Made by a program: the position numbers and the translations under genes. The notes beneath the pieces were generated by a model. It ran no database searches and was not told where the DNA came from. It saw only the letters and a program-made list of their open reading frames with translations. From contig JARWIR010000002.1 of NCBI GenBank assembly GCA_029959085.1, forward strand, positions 33,877,733-33,941,732: 64,000 nt of DNA. Direction: 5' to 3'. Below, one piece after another: positions 40,005-50,449 of the stretch (position 1 is the stretch's first letter; every line of letters begins with the position of its first letter). The DNA is from Nemophila menziesii. Taxonomy: Eukaryota > Streptophyta > Magnoliopsida > Boraginales > Hydrophyllaceae.

Positions 40005-40307
40005 AAAACAAATACCTTTGATAATAGGGACAAATGAGAGTCAATTCACCCAAAAAATCCTCTCTAGCCATTCATACACTAACTTTTATTCCATCTTTTC
40101 TTTTTTACCAAAACACCACTTTTTAGCTTTTTTTTCAGTTTTTTGCTTTCTTTTATTTCAGATTTGTTGTTAATCCCAATATCTGGGATCTAACAACTTA
40201 TCTTTTTGTCTTCTTTTTCCCCACAATCTCATCCCCTTCTTCATTCGCCACCGCCTCATTTCATTTTATTTCTCCTTTTTTTTTTCACTTTCACAGTTGA
40301 CTCTTCA
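40005..40307 (+). other. LINE 5' untranslated region
   Basis: About 300 bp precede the first ATG of ORF1. The region is pyrimidine-rich, with T-runs near 40124-40140 and 40277-40285. The ORF1 frame is open upstream to 40206 but has no ATG there, only TTG, so I treat this as leader. An internal promoter would be expected for a full-length LINE, but I cannot point to its elements. Confidence 0.7.
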
Positions 40308-41513
40308 ATGACTAAGGTACTAAATTCAGCAAAAGTTAACAAAACGATGATGACGGGATCTGTTAAACAAACAAAATCCAAGACGAAATTCAGAGATATA
40401 ACTAAAGAGATGTTATCGCCGAGTGTAGATCTGCTCAATACTCCGGAATCGGCGAAGAGTGTGGATGAAAGTCAAGTAAACATTCAAGTAATTGATGAAG
40501 ATAAGGATGACGGGTTTCAGAATATGAATAATGTTGATGAAGAATCTAAGAGTGGTTCTAAAGAAGTTAAGTGGTCGGTACTATTTGATGGATGTGCGAA
40601 ACAAAGAATGAAATTAGAACATCATGTACCAGTGCGAATCAATGGGAAGAAGGTGATTATACCTCCTAAAGATGTGCTAGAGGAAGGTTCTGAGCAGTGG
40701 GTTAACTGTCTTGTGGGTCAATTTATTGACTCGCCTCCTCCTTTCTACGCAATTGCTAATTTCGTAAGATTCCAATGGAATAAATTGGGTAAAGTGGAAA
40801 TAAAATCTAATCAGAAGGGTAGTGTAATTTTCAAGTTTGAAAATGAACAATGCTACAGTAAAGCGCTTGAGCAGCTATGGCACATAAATGGAAAGCCATT
40901 GCTACTCAGACCTTGGAAGGAAGGTATGCAATTTGATAAATTAGATGTATCAAGCATTCCGTTATGGGTTAAATTGAGCAATATTCCGATGAATTTATGG
41001 ACACAGAAAGGTTTGGGTTATGTTGCAAGCGGGGTAGGTGTTCCTATACAAATGGACAGTGTAACTGAGTCTAAAACAAGACTTGGATATGCTAGAGTCT
41101 GTGTAGAGGTAGATATTAAGGAAGAATTAACGGAAAATGTTTATGTTGATGTTGGATTAGAGGAGTTGCAGATTGTGAGGGTAGAATATGAATGGAAACC
41201 GCTAATTTGCAAAAAATGTAGCAAGTTGGGACATGTAGAAAGTAAATGCAACAATACTAAGAAGATTTGGGTTGCAAAAGATACAAATACAAGTAATAAG
41301 GTTGTTGATAAAGGAAAGGCTGTGATAGAGGAATGGAGTGTTGTTAGGAATCATAGAAGATATGAGAATAATCAAGGAGAATCAAGCAATGTAGTATCAT
41401 CTAATAAGTTTGAGAAGTTGACAGACAGTGAAGGTAATGAGATTGATCAAGATGTATTGAATTTTATCAATCACAGTGGAGAAAGAGAAATAACTAGGCC
41501 ACCTAATTTATGA
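40308..41513 (+). CDS. LINE ORF1 protein, DUF4283-like with CCHC zinc knuckle (401 aa)
   Basis: This is probably the nucleic-acid-binding ORF1 protein that coats LINE RNA. The first ATG in the frame is at 40308, preceded only by non-ATG codons. Residues about 125-275 resemble the DUF4283 domain of plant LINE and gag-like proteins, including a WVNCLVGQF stretch (from residue 131), LLRPW (199-203) and IPLWVKLSNIP. It is followed by a zinc knuckle, CKKCSKLGHVESKC (C301, C304, H309, C314). The N-terminus is basic and then acidic, and the C-terminal tail contains SNKFEKL, a pattern often seen at the end of this family. The stop codon overlaps the ORF2 start as ATGA. No internal stop or frameshift is seen, so the protein looks intact. 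Confidence 0.9.
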   Translation: MTKVLNSAKVNKTMMTGSVKQTKSKTKFRDITKEMLSPSVDLLNTPESAKSVDESQVNIQVIDEDKDDGFQNMNNVDEESKSGSKEVKWSVLFDGCAKQRMKLEHHVPVRINGKKVIIPPKDVLEEGSEQWVNCLVGQFIDSPPPFYAIANFVRFQWNKLGKVEIKSNQKGSVIFKFENEQCYSKALEQLWHINGKPLLLRPWKEGMQFDKLDVSSIPLWVKLSNIPMNLWTQKGLGYVASGVGVPIQMDSVTESKTRLGYARVCVEVDIKEELTENVYVDVGLEELQIVRVEYEWKPLICKKCSKLGHVESKCNNTKKIWVAKDTNTSNKVVDKGKAVIEEWSVVRNHRRYENNQGESSNVVSSNKFEKLTDSEGNEIDQDVLNFINHSGEREITRPPNL

Positions 41514-44500
41514 ATATAGCAGTGTGGAATGTTAGGGGCCTGAATAATATCCTTCGACAACTAGATGTGAAGGAGTTTTTAATTAGTAATAAATTTAGTT
41601 TAATTGGGTTGGTTGAAACCAAGGTTAAGCCTCACAATTATCAGCAAATAATCAATGCACATTTCTCTCATCTTGAGATGTTGCATAATTATAATAAGGA
41701 TGAACATGGTAGAATTTGGCTATTATGGAACAAGAATTATTTAGAAGTCAATCTTATAGAACAATCCTCTCAATCAATGTTAGTAGAGCTGAAAATTAAT
41801 GGGTATGATGATATGTTTTACTTGGTATTTGTGTATGCGAGTAATGATGATAGAGTTAGGAAGAAGCTATGGGAAGATATGATCAGATGGAGTAAACTAT
41901 ATGAGAAAAAAAAGATGTGTGTAATGGGAGATTTTAATGAGATTTTGAGTATTAAAGATAGATTACATTGTACTGAGCTAGATAGAGGTGCTTTGGAATT
42001 TATAGAGTGTATTGAAGAATCAAATTTGTATGAGCATAACTATGGTGGACAGTACTTCACTTGGACAAACAAAAATAGAAGTGATCTTATTCGTGCTAGC
42101 AAAATTGATAGAATTTTTATCAATACAGAGTGGTTGGATAAGATGGATTCTAGTGTTATGATACACCCCCCATCCACTTCAGATCATTGTGCTTTAAAGT
42201 CAACTTTGAATGGTATGAAGAAATATTATCCAAGTCAGTTTAAATTCTACAACATTTGGACTACACATGAGAAATATACGGATACAATTAAAGAAGCCTG
42301 GAGCTTGAATGTTAATGGAAATGAGATGTACAAATTATGTATGAAACTGAAGAATATAAAGAAAGCTCTTACTAGATTCAACAAAGTATATTTCAGGAGA
42401 AACTCAAATGAGATTGAACAAATTAAAACCCAACTTAACAAAGTACAGATGGCAATTATGAGTGGAGATACTGAAGTATCCTTATTACAGGAAGAGAAGT
42501 TTCTTACTAATGAGCTAGAGAAGGCCATGACTATTCAATTTAATATACTCAAACAAAAAGCTAAATGTACTTTTACTAATGACATGGATTGCAATTCTTC
42601 TTATTTTTACAGATTAATCAAAGGCAGGGTGGCGAAAAATACTATTACCATGATTGTCAATGAAGATGGAGAAGAAATCACCAAACCTGAGCTTATAAAA
42701 GATGAATTTGTTAATTTTTATAAAAATCTTCTTGGTACTAAAGATGAGAAAGAAGAAGTTTGCTCGAGCTATGTAATTAAACAAGTTATTAATTCACGAC
42801 TTACTGAAGAACAGAGAGATGAACTAACTGCTCCTATCACAAGTAAAGAAATCAAAGATGCCTTGTTCTCTATTAACGAGAACAAAAGTCCAGGGCCAGA
42901 TGGGATTAATTCAGGTTTCATTAAAGCCTCTTGGAACATAGTGGGAGAAGATTTTACTAAAGCTATAAAACAATGTTTAGATAATGGAAAAATGCTTACT
43001 CAAATCAATGCTACAAACATAGTACTTATACCTAAAGAAAAGAAGCCTTCAAGTGTTAAAAAATTCAGGCCAATCTCCTGTACAAACACCAGCTATAAAA
43101 CTCTATCAAAAGTTATTTGCGCAAGACTTAAGAAGGTGTTAAACTCAATTATCTCTCTTAATCAAGCAGCCTATGTGGGTGGAAGGTACATAAGTGATAA
43201 CATTTTGGTGGCACAAGAAATTGTACTAGGTTATGAGAAAAAAGGATTAGAGCCTAGATGCACAATTAACCTAGACCTACAAAAAGCTTATGACAGTTTA
43301 AATTGGGGATTCTTAATCAACACACTTAAAGCTTTCAATTTTCCTAACAAGTTTATTGAATGGATTAGAATGTGTGTGTGTGTACAACCACATACTCTAT
43401 ATGTATAAATGGTGAAGCCTGTGGATTTTTTAAAGGGAAGAGAGGGTTGAGACAAGGAGACCCTCTCTCCCCCTATTTGTTTGCAATTAGTATGGAGGTG
43501 TTTACTGGCCTATTTAATCACTTATCAAGAAGAGATAGATTTAATTATCATTACAGGTGTAAAGAAATGAAACTGAATCACATTGTGTTTGCTGATGATA
43601 TTTTAATCTTTTTCAAAGCAAATGTTAACTCCGCTATGGAAATTAAAGAGGCACTTGATATTTTTACTAGAATGTCAGGTCTATCTATTAATCATCAAAA
43701 GAGTGAATTATATTTTGGGAGTACAGATAACAAAATTCAGAAGGAAATATCAGAAGTCTTAAAGATTAATGGCGGCTCTCTACCTGTAAGGTACTTAGGT
43801 GTACCTCTACACTCTAAAAAGTTAAGCGTTGATGAGGGGAATAAGCTAATCAGTAAGATTTTTAATAGTATAAATCAATGGTCCTCAAAATACCTATCTT
43901 ACGCAGGTCGAATTGAATTGATAAAGTGTGTTTTAATAAGTAAAGTGTTGTTTTGGTGTCGTGTATTCCTCCTTCCTAAGCAGGTAATTTATAAACTAAA
44001 TCAACTAATGAATAGTTTCCTATGGAAAGGTAGTGCAGAGGATGCACAAGGTGCGAGAATCTCATGGGAGAAAGTTTGCACAAGAAAAATCAATGGAGGG
44101 TTGAGCATTCCAAAAATTGAAAACTTAAACTTAGTATGTTTGCTTTTCACTTTTTGGAGGATGTACGCGCAAGAGGATAATTTGTGGAGTAAATGGGTGA
44201 AGTGTAATATTGTAAGAAACAAATGCATTTGGAGCTTAGAGGAAAAAAATTCACATACTTGGATTTGGAGAAAAATTATGAAGGTTAGAAAATGTGCTTA
44301 TAAATTTATATATCATAAAATTGGAGATGGGAAAAATACTTATATTATTTGGGATAAATGGATTGATGGAGCTAGTACTCAGGAGGTACTTGGGATTGAG
44401 ATTGAGAAGAGTAATATTAATAGCAATAAAACAGTTAATGATTGCTATGGGAGAGACAGGTGGAGGTTACCTCCATGTATTGGAAAGCTACTTCCCAAAC

Positions 44501-45120
44501 TGGATGGTTATAAGCTTACTGATAGGAAAGATGTTAAGTGCTGGAGTGAGAGTAAACATAATAAATTTTCATTTAGTAAAACACTTGCTAAAATAGATTC
44601 TGAGGAGGAATTAGAAGAAGTAAAGTGGTATGAGTTTGTGTGGGGGAAAAAGAATATACCAAGATGTTCTTTCATTACTTGGGTTGCAATTCAAGATAAG
44701 CTAAACACTAAACAAAGAATGAGTAATTGGAATTCTTCTATTGATTTTCTATGTGATTTTTGCAGAGCATCTATAGAAGATAGTGAACACCTATTTTTTA
44801 AGTGCTCCTTCACAAGAAGAATCTTGAGAGTAGTGCTTGACAAATGCAATATTAGGCAAATGCCTGATAATTTTTTACAGTTAAATGACTTAATTGTTAA
44901 CTGTTGCTGTGAAGAAGAAAGAACACTTAATAGCTGTTTATGTACATCTTATATTTATGCAGTTTGGGGTGAAAGAAATGAAAGAGGCCATGGTAGTTTG
45001 GGCTTAACTGAGGAGCAAATATGTCAAAAGGTGATTAAAAATGTTTACTTCAAAGTGAAAGGGTGGAAGGTTAAAAAAAAGTCCATTAGTGAGAGGATTG
45101 AGAAATTAGATAGTAGATAA
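41510..45120 (+). pseudogene. LINE ORF2 polyprotein: endonuclease, reverse transcriptase, zf-RVT; one frameshift
   Basis: ORF2 would nick target DNA and copy LINE RNA at the break. The N-terminal EEP endonuclease (about residues 1-228) shows WNVRGLN with N7, E36 in GLVETK, GDFNE (D141, N143), KIDRIF (D200) and SDH (D225, H226). The RT starts near KSPGPDG (residues 459-465), then PKEKKPSSVKKFRPIS, motif A LDLQKAYD (D589), GLRQGDPLSP (43447-43476), FADD (about 43588-43599) and RYLGVPL (about 43788). Near the C-terminus a zf-RVT-like CDFC...H...C cluster lies at 44752-44805. The frame opens at 41510 and is lost at 43370-43383, a (TG)6 run between RT motifs A and B. The upstream frame stops at 43408 and the downstream frame continues to 45120. 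The length fits one extra TG unit in a protein of about 1,202 residues. As it stands the RT is cut, so the copy should be inactive unless this is a sequencing error or polymorphism. Confidence 0.93.
43370..43383 (+). other. Frameshifting (TG)6 run in ORF2
   Basis: A(TG)6T sits where the RT coding frame changes. Codons before it belong to the frame that starts at 41510, and those from ACAACC onward belong to the frame that carries GLRQGDPLSP and FADD. Gain of one TG unit by replication slippage explains the shift. Both frames are otherwise open around it, so no other lesion is needed. Confidence 0.85.
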
Positions 45121-45324
45121 TGTTTTTAATATCTTGTTTTTGTAATAGGCCTTATTGTTCTTTAAATTTGGCTTATGGGCCGGGAAATGTAATAGTAAAG
45201 TAGGCTTTGGTTTAGAGTATTAAGTCCTTTGCAAGGATTAATGTCTAAACTCTAGTAAAGTTATGTAAAGACATATGGAGTGTTGAGTTGATTAATAAAA
45301 GTCTGATTTGTTGATCAAAAAAAA
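45121..45324 (+). other. LINE 3' UTR and A-tail
   Basis: About 200 bp follow the ORF2 stop. An AATAAA hexamer lies at 45294-45299, and an A-run starts at 45317, 17 nt after it, which is normal for a polyadenylated transcript. The A-run is 11 nt (45317-45327), of which the last three overlap the target-site duplication. The short tail fits an older or trimmed insertion, or ambiguity with the A-rich target. Confidence 0.85.
45294..45299 (+). terminator. Polyadenylation signal AATAAA of the LINE
   Basis: This canonical AATAAA hexamer lies 17 nt before the A-tail, in the orientation of the LINE open frames. Confidence 0.8.
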
Positions 45325-45341
45325 AAACACTAACAATAAAC
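45325..45341 (+). repeat. LINE target-site duplication, right copy
   Basis: This sequence is identical to 39988-40004. Directly after it the satellite continues with CGTAACCAGAAACCCC, exactly what follows this word in uninterrupted monomers. That confirms the right boundary of the element. Confidence 0.93.
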
Positions 45342-47927
45342 CGTAACCAGAAACCCCAAACACTAGACACTAAACCCTATACCCTAATCCCAAAACCTTA
45401 ATCACATAACTTAACCATGGAAAGGATAATAACGTGAAGATTTGGCTCGTTTCTATCATTCAAACACTTTGTAAACCGTTTTTATGATTTTTGAAGTTCC
45501 CGGGAGGATTTTCGCTAACTTTCGCAGACTTTCTGAGAATGGTGCATATAATATATGTTTTTTGAGTGATGTGGGCCTTCTGGGACCGACAGATGGCTTC
45601 GCCATCTAAGATCATCTGTTTTACGTTTTGAGATGTGTTTTGTTGACTTTTAGGTTGTTTTTAATATTCTATTTTAGGATATCGTATTTTGGGTTCGTTA
45701 AGGTTTTACCAACCGTAACATTCAACCCTAATTTCAAAAATATCTAAGATTATACCCTAAATCGTAAACACATAGCCTTAACCCTATAACCTACACCTAA
45801 TCCATCACCATAAACCGTAAATACTAACCATAAACACTAGCAATAAACCGTAACCAGAAACCACAAACCCTAGACACTAAACCCCTATACCCTAATCCCA
45901 AAACCTTAATCACAGAACCTAACCATGGAAAGGATACTAACGTGAAGATTTGGCTCGTTTCTATCATTCAAACACTTTGTAAACCGTTTTTATGATTTTG
46001 GAAGTTCCTTTGAGGATTTTTGCTAAATTTCGCATACTTTCTCCGAATGGGGCACATAATATATGTTTTTTGAGTGCGTTGGGCCTTCTGGGACCGACAG
46101 ATGGCTTCGCCATCTAAGATCATCTGTTTTACGTTTTGAGATGTGTTTTGTTGACTTTTAGGTTGTTTTTAATATTCTATTTCAGATATCATATTGTGCG
46201 TCCGTTAGGTTTTTAACAACCATAACATTCAACACTAATTTCTAAAATCTCTAACATTATACCCTAAACAATAAACAAAAAACCTTAAACCTATAACCTA
46301 CACCTAATCCATCACCATAAGCCCTAAATACTAACCATAACCACTAACAATAAACCGTAACCAGAAACCCCAAACCCTAGACACTAAACCCTATACCCTA
46401 ATCCCAAAACCATAATCACATAAACCTAACCATGGAAAGGATAATAACGTGAAGATTTTGGCTCGTTTCTATCATTCAAACACACTGCAAATCGTTTCTA
46501 AGTTTGTTAAAGTTCCCGGGAGGATTTTTGCTAACTTTCGCATACTTTCTAATAACAGGGCACATAATATATGTTTTTTTAGTGCATTGGGCCTTCTGGG
46601 ACCGATAGATGGCTTTTCCATCTAAGATCACATGTTTTACGTTTTGATGACTTTTAGGTTATTTTTAATATTTTATTTTAGGATATTGTATTTTGGGTCC
46701 GTTAGGTTTTTACCAACCGTAACATTCAACCCTAATTTCTAAGATCTCTAACATTATACCCTAAATCATAAACACAAAACCTTAACCTTATAACACACAC
46801 CTAATCCATCACCATAAGCCCTAAATACTAACAATAAACCGTAACCAGAAACCCCAAACCCTAGACACTAAACCCTATACCCTATCCCAAACCTTAATCA
46901 CAGAAACCTAACCATGGAAAGGATAATAACGTGAAGATTTTGTCTAGTTTCTATCATTCAAACACTTTGTAAACCGTTTTAAAGATTTTTGAAGTTCCCG
47001 GCAGGATTTTCGCTAACTTTCGTAGACTTTCTGAGAATGGTGCATATAATATATGTTTTTTGAGTGATGTGGGCCTTCTGGGACCGACAGATGGCTTCGC
47101 CATCTAAGATCATCTGTTTTACGTTTTGAGATGTGTTTTGTTGACTTTTAGGTTGTTTTTAATATTCTATTTTAGGATATCGTATTTTGGGTTCGTTAAG
47201 GTTTTACCAACCGTAACATTCAACCCTAATTTCTAAGATCTCTAACATTATACCCTAAATCATAAACAAAAAACCTTAACCTTATAACACACACCTAATT
47301 CATCAACATAAGCCCTAAATACTAACAATAAACACTAACAATAAACCGTAACCAGAAACCCCAAACCCTAGACACTAAACCCTATACCCTATCCCAAACC
47401 TTAATCACAGAAACCTAACCATGGAAAGGATAATAACGTGAAGATTTTGGCTCGTTTCTATCATTCAAACACTTTGTAAACCGTTTTAAAGATTTTTGAA
47501 GTTCCCGTGAGGATTTTCGCTAACTTTCGCAGACTTTCTGAGAATGGTGCATATAATATATGTTTTTTGAGTGATGTGGGCCTTCTGGGACCGACAGATG
47601 GCTTCGCCATCTAAGATCATCTATTTTTCGTTTTGAGATGTGTTTTGTTGACTTTTAGGTTGTTTTTAATATTCTATTTTAGGATATCGTTATTTTTGGT
47701 TCGTTAGGTTTTCACAAACCGTAACATTCAACACTAATTTCTAAAATCTCTAGTATTATACCCTAAACAATAAACAAAAAACCTTAACCCTATAACCTAC
47801 ACCTAATCCATCACCATAAGCCCTAAATACTAACCATAACCACTAACAATAAACCGTAACCAGAAACCCAAAACCCTAGACACTAAACCCTATACCCTAA
47901 TCCCAAAACCTTAATCACAGAACCTAA
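45342..47927 (+). repeat. Mixed monomers right of the LINE
   Basis: Anchors are at 45415, 45923, 46430, 46912 and 47419. The first completes the monomer split by the LINE. The monomer from 45923 has GGAAGTTCCTTTGAGG where nearly all others have the CCCGGG palindrome, so a SmaI site is lost. The monomer from 46430 carries the same 12-bp loss in the A/C half as the one from 38582. GAGTGATGTGGGCC variants link this segment with 37.1-39.9 kb. Confidence 0.7.
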
Positions 47928-50449
47928 CCATGGAAAGGATAATAACGTGAAGATTTGACTCGTTTCTCTCATTCAAATACTTTGTAAACCGTTTTTAAGA
48001 TTTTTGAAGTTCCAGGGAGGATTTTTGCTAACTTTCGCATACTTTCTCCGAATGGGGCACATAATATATGTTTTTTGAGTGCGTTGGGCCTTCTTGGACC
48101 GGCAGATGGCTTCGCCATCAATTATCATCTGTTTTACGTTTTGAGATGTGTTTTGTTAAGTTTTAGATTGTTTTTAATATTCTATTTCAGATATCGTATT
48201 GTGCGTCCGTTAGGTTTTTAACAACCATAACATTCAACACTAATTTCTAAAATCTCTAACATTATACCCTAAACAATAAACAAAAAACCTTAACCCTATA
48301 ACCTACACCTAATCCATCACCATAAGCCCAAAATACTAACCATAACCACTAACAATAAACCGTAACCAGAAAACCAAACCCTAGACACTAAACCTATACC
48401 CTAATCCCAAAACCTTAATCACAGAAACCTAACCATGGAAAGGATAATAACGTGAAGATTTTGGCTCGTTTCTATCATTCAAACACACTGCGAACCGTTT
48501 TTAAGTTTGTTGAAGTTCCCGGGAGGATTTTTGCTAACTTTCGCATACTTTCTAATAATGGGGCACATAATATACGTTTTTTTAGTGCATTGGGCCTTCT
48601 GGGACCGATAGATGGCTTTTCCATCTAAGATCATCTGTTTTACGTTTTGTTGACTTTTAGATTGTTTTTAATATACTATTTTAGGATATCGTATTTTGGG
48701 TCCGTTAGGTTGTTACCAACCATAACATTCAACCCTAATTTCTAAAATCTCTAACATTATACCCTAAACAATAAACAAAAAACCTTAACCCTATAACCTA
48801 CACCTAATCTATCACCATAAGCCCTTAATACTAACCATAACCACTTACAATAAACCATAACCAGAAACCCAAAACCCTAGACACTAAACCCTATACCCTA
48901 ATCCCAAAACCTTAATCACAGAACCTAACCATGGAAAGGATAATAACGTGAAGATTTTGGCTCGTTTCTATCATTCAAACACACTGCGAACCGTTTTTAG
49001 GTTTGTTGAAGTTCCCGGGAGGATTTTTGCTAACTTTCGCATACTTTCTCCGAATGGGGCACATAATATATGTTTTTTGAGTGCGTTGGGCCTTCTTGGA
49101 CCGGCAGATGGCTTCGCCATCTAAGATCATCTTTTCACGTTTTGAGATGTGTTTTGTTGACTTTTAGATTGTTTTTAATATACAATTTTAGGATATCGTA
49201 TTTTGGGTCCGTTAGGTTTTTACCAACCATAACATTCAACCCTAATTTCTAAAATCTCTAACATTATACCCTAAACAATAAACAAAAAACCTTAACCCTA
49301 TAACCTACACCTAATCCATCACCATAAGCCTAAATACTAACCATAACCACTAACAATAAACCGTAACCAGAAACCCAAAACCCTAGACACTAAACCCTAT
49401 ACCCTAATCCCAAAACCTTAATCACATAATCTAACCATGGAAAGGATAATAACGTGAAGATTTGGCTCGTTTCTATCATTCAAACACTTTGTAAACCGTT
49501 TTTAAGATTTTTGAAGTTCCCGTGAGGATTTTCGCTAACTTTCGCAGACTTTCTGAGAATGGTGCATATAATATATGTTTTTTGAGTGATGTGGGCCTTC
49601 TGGGACCGACAGATGGCTTCGCCATCTAAGATCATCTGTTTTACGTTTTGAGATGTGTTTTGTTAACTTTTAGGTTGTTTTTAATATTCTATTTCAGATA
49701 TCGTATTGTGCGTGCGTTAGGTTTTTAACAACCATAACATTCAACACTAATTTCTAAAATCTCTAGTATTATACCCAAAACAATAAACAAAAAACCTTAA
49801 CCCTATAACCTACACCTAATCCATCACCATAAGCCCTAAATACTAACCATAACCACTAACAATAAACCGTAACCAGAAACCCCAATTCCTAGATACTAGA
49901 CCCTATACCCTAATCCCTAAACCTTAATCACAGAAACCTAACCATGGAAAGGATAATAACGTGAAGATTTTGGCTCGTTTCTATCATTCAAACACTTTGT
50001 AAACCGTTTTAAAGATTTTTGAAGTTCCCGTGAGGATTTTCGCTAACTTTCGCAGACTTTCTGAGAATGGTGCATATAATATATGTTTTTTGAGTGATGT
50101 GGGCCTTCTGGGACCGACAGATGGCTTCGCCATCTAAGATCATCTGTTTTACGTTTTGAGATGTGTTTTGTTGACGTTTAGGTTGTTTTTAATATTCTAT
50201 TTCAGATATCGTATTGTGCGTGCGTTAGGTTTTTAACAACCATAACATTCAACACTAATTTCTAAAATCTCTAGTATTATACCCTAAACAATAAACAAAA
50301 AACCTTAACCCTATAACCTACACCTAATCCATCACCATAAGCCCTAAATACTAACCATAACCACTAACAATAAACCGTAACCAGAAACCCCAAACCCTAG
50401 ACACTAAACCCTATACCCTAATCCCAAAACCTTAATCACAGAAACCTAA
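47928..50449 (+). repeat. Right-array 5-monomer block, copy 1
   Basis: Anchors are at 47928, 48433, 48929, 49435 and 49942. They match 60512, 61019, 61515, 62020 and 62527 at about 12,585 bp. The first four also match 53458, 53964, 54460 and 54968 at about 5,531 bp. Markers include TTAGGTTGTTACCAACC near 48707, GCCATCAATTATC near 48112 (GCCATCAAAGATC in related copies), CACACTGCGAACCG, CCCGTGAGG and, in the fifth monomer, CTAGATACTAGACCC near 49888, which is otherwise found only near 62474. Confidence 0.78.

Larger units (their letters stand above)
40005..45324 (+). mobile_element. L1-type LINE retrotransposon, nearly intact (5,320 bp)
   Basis: This non-LTR retrotransposon has a 5' leader, ORF1, ORF2, a 3' UTR and an A-tail. 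It lies within one satellite monomer. The anchors on either side (39571 and 45415) are 5,844 bp apart; subtracting the element and one 17-bp TSD leaves 507 bp, a normal monomer. The 17-bp TSD is perfect and the open frames have a single lesion, so the insertion is probably recent. The inferred first-strand nick (bottom strand GTGTTT/ATGG) fits the T-rich/A preference of L1 endonucleases. Family: plant L1 clade, judged from ORF1 with a DUF4283-like region plus zinc knuckle and ORF2 with EEP endonuclease, RT and zf-RVT. I see no RNase H domain. Confidence 0.96.

Noticed and set aside
40206..40307. Upstream extension of ORF1 to a TTG codon
   Set aside because: A TTG start is not expected for a plant nuclear protein. 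The first ATG in frame is at 40308, and the upstream part encodes low-complexity hydrophobic and proline-rich residues that look like translated leader.
42247..42528. Shadow frames inside the LINE (also 40256-40438 minus, 44001-44228 minus, 44294-44596 plus)
   Set aside because: They overlap the conserved ORF1 and ORF2 frames in other phases and have no protein family features.
43370..43410. Intron at the ORF2 frame change
   Set aside because: The coding sequence continues directly on both sides of the TG run with conserved RT residues and no missing segment, so a 2-nt slippage explains it.
44820..45120. RNase H domain at the end of ORF2
   Set aside because: Some plant LINEs carry one, but the tail after the zf-RVT cysteines is short and basic and shows no RNase H motifs.
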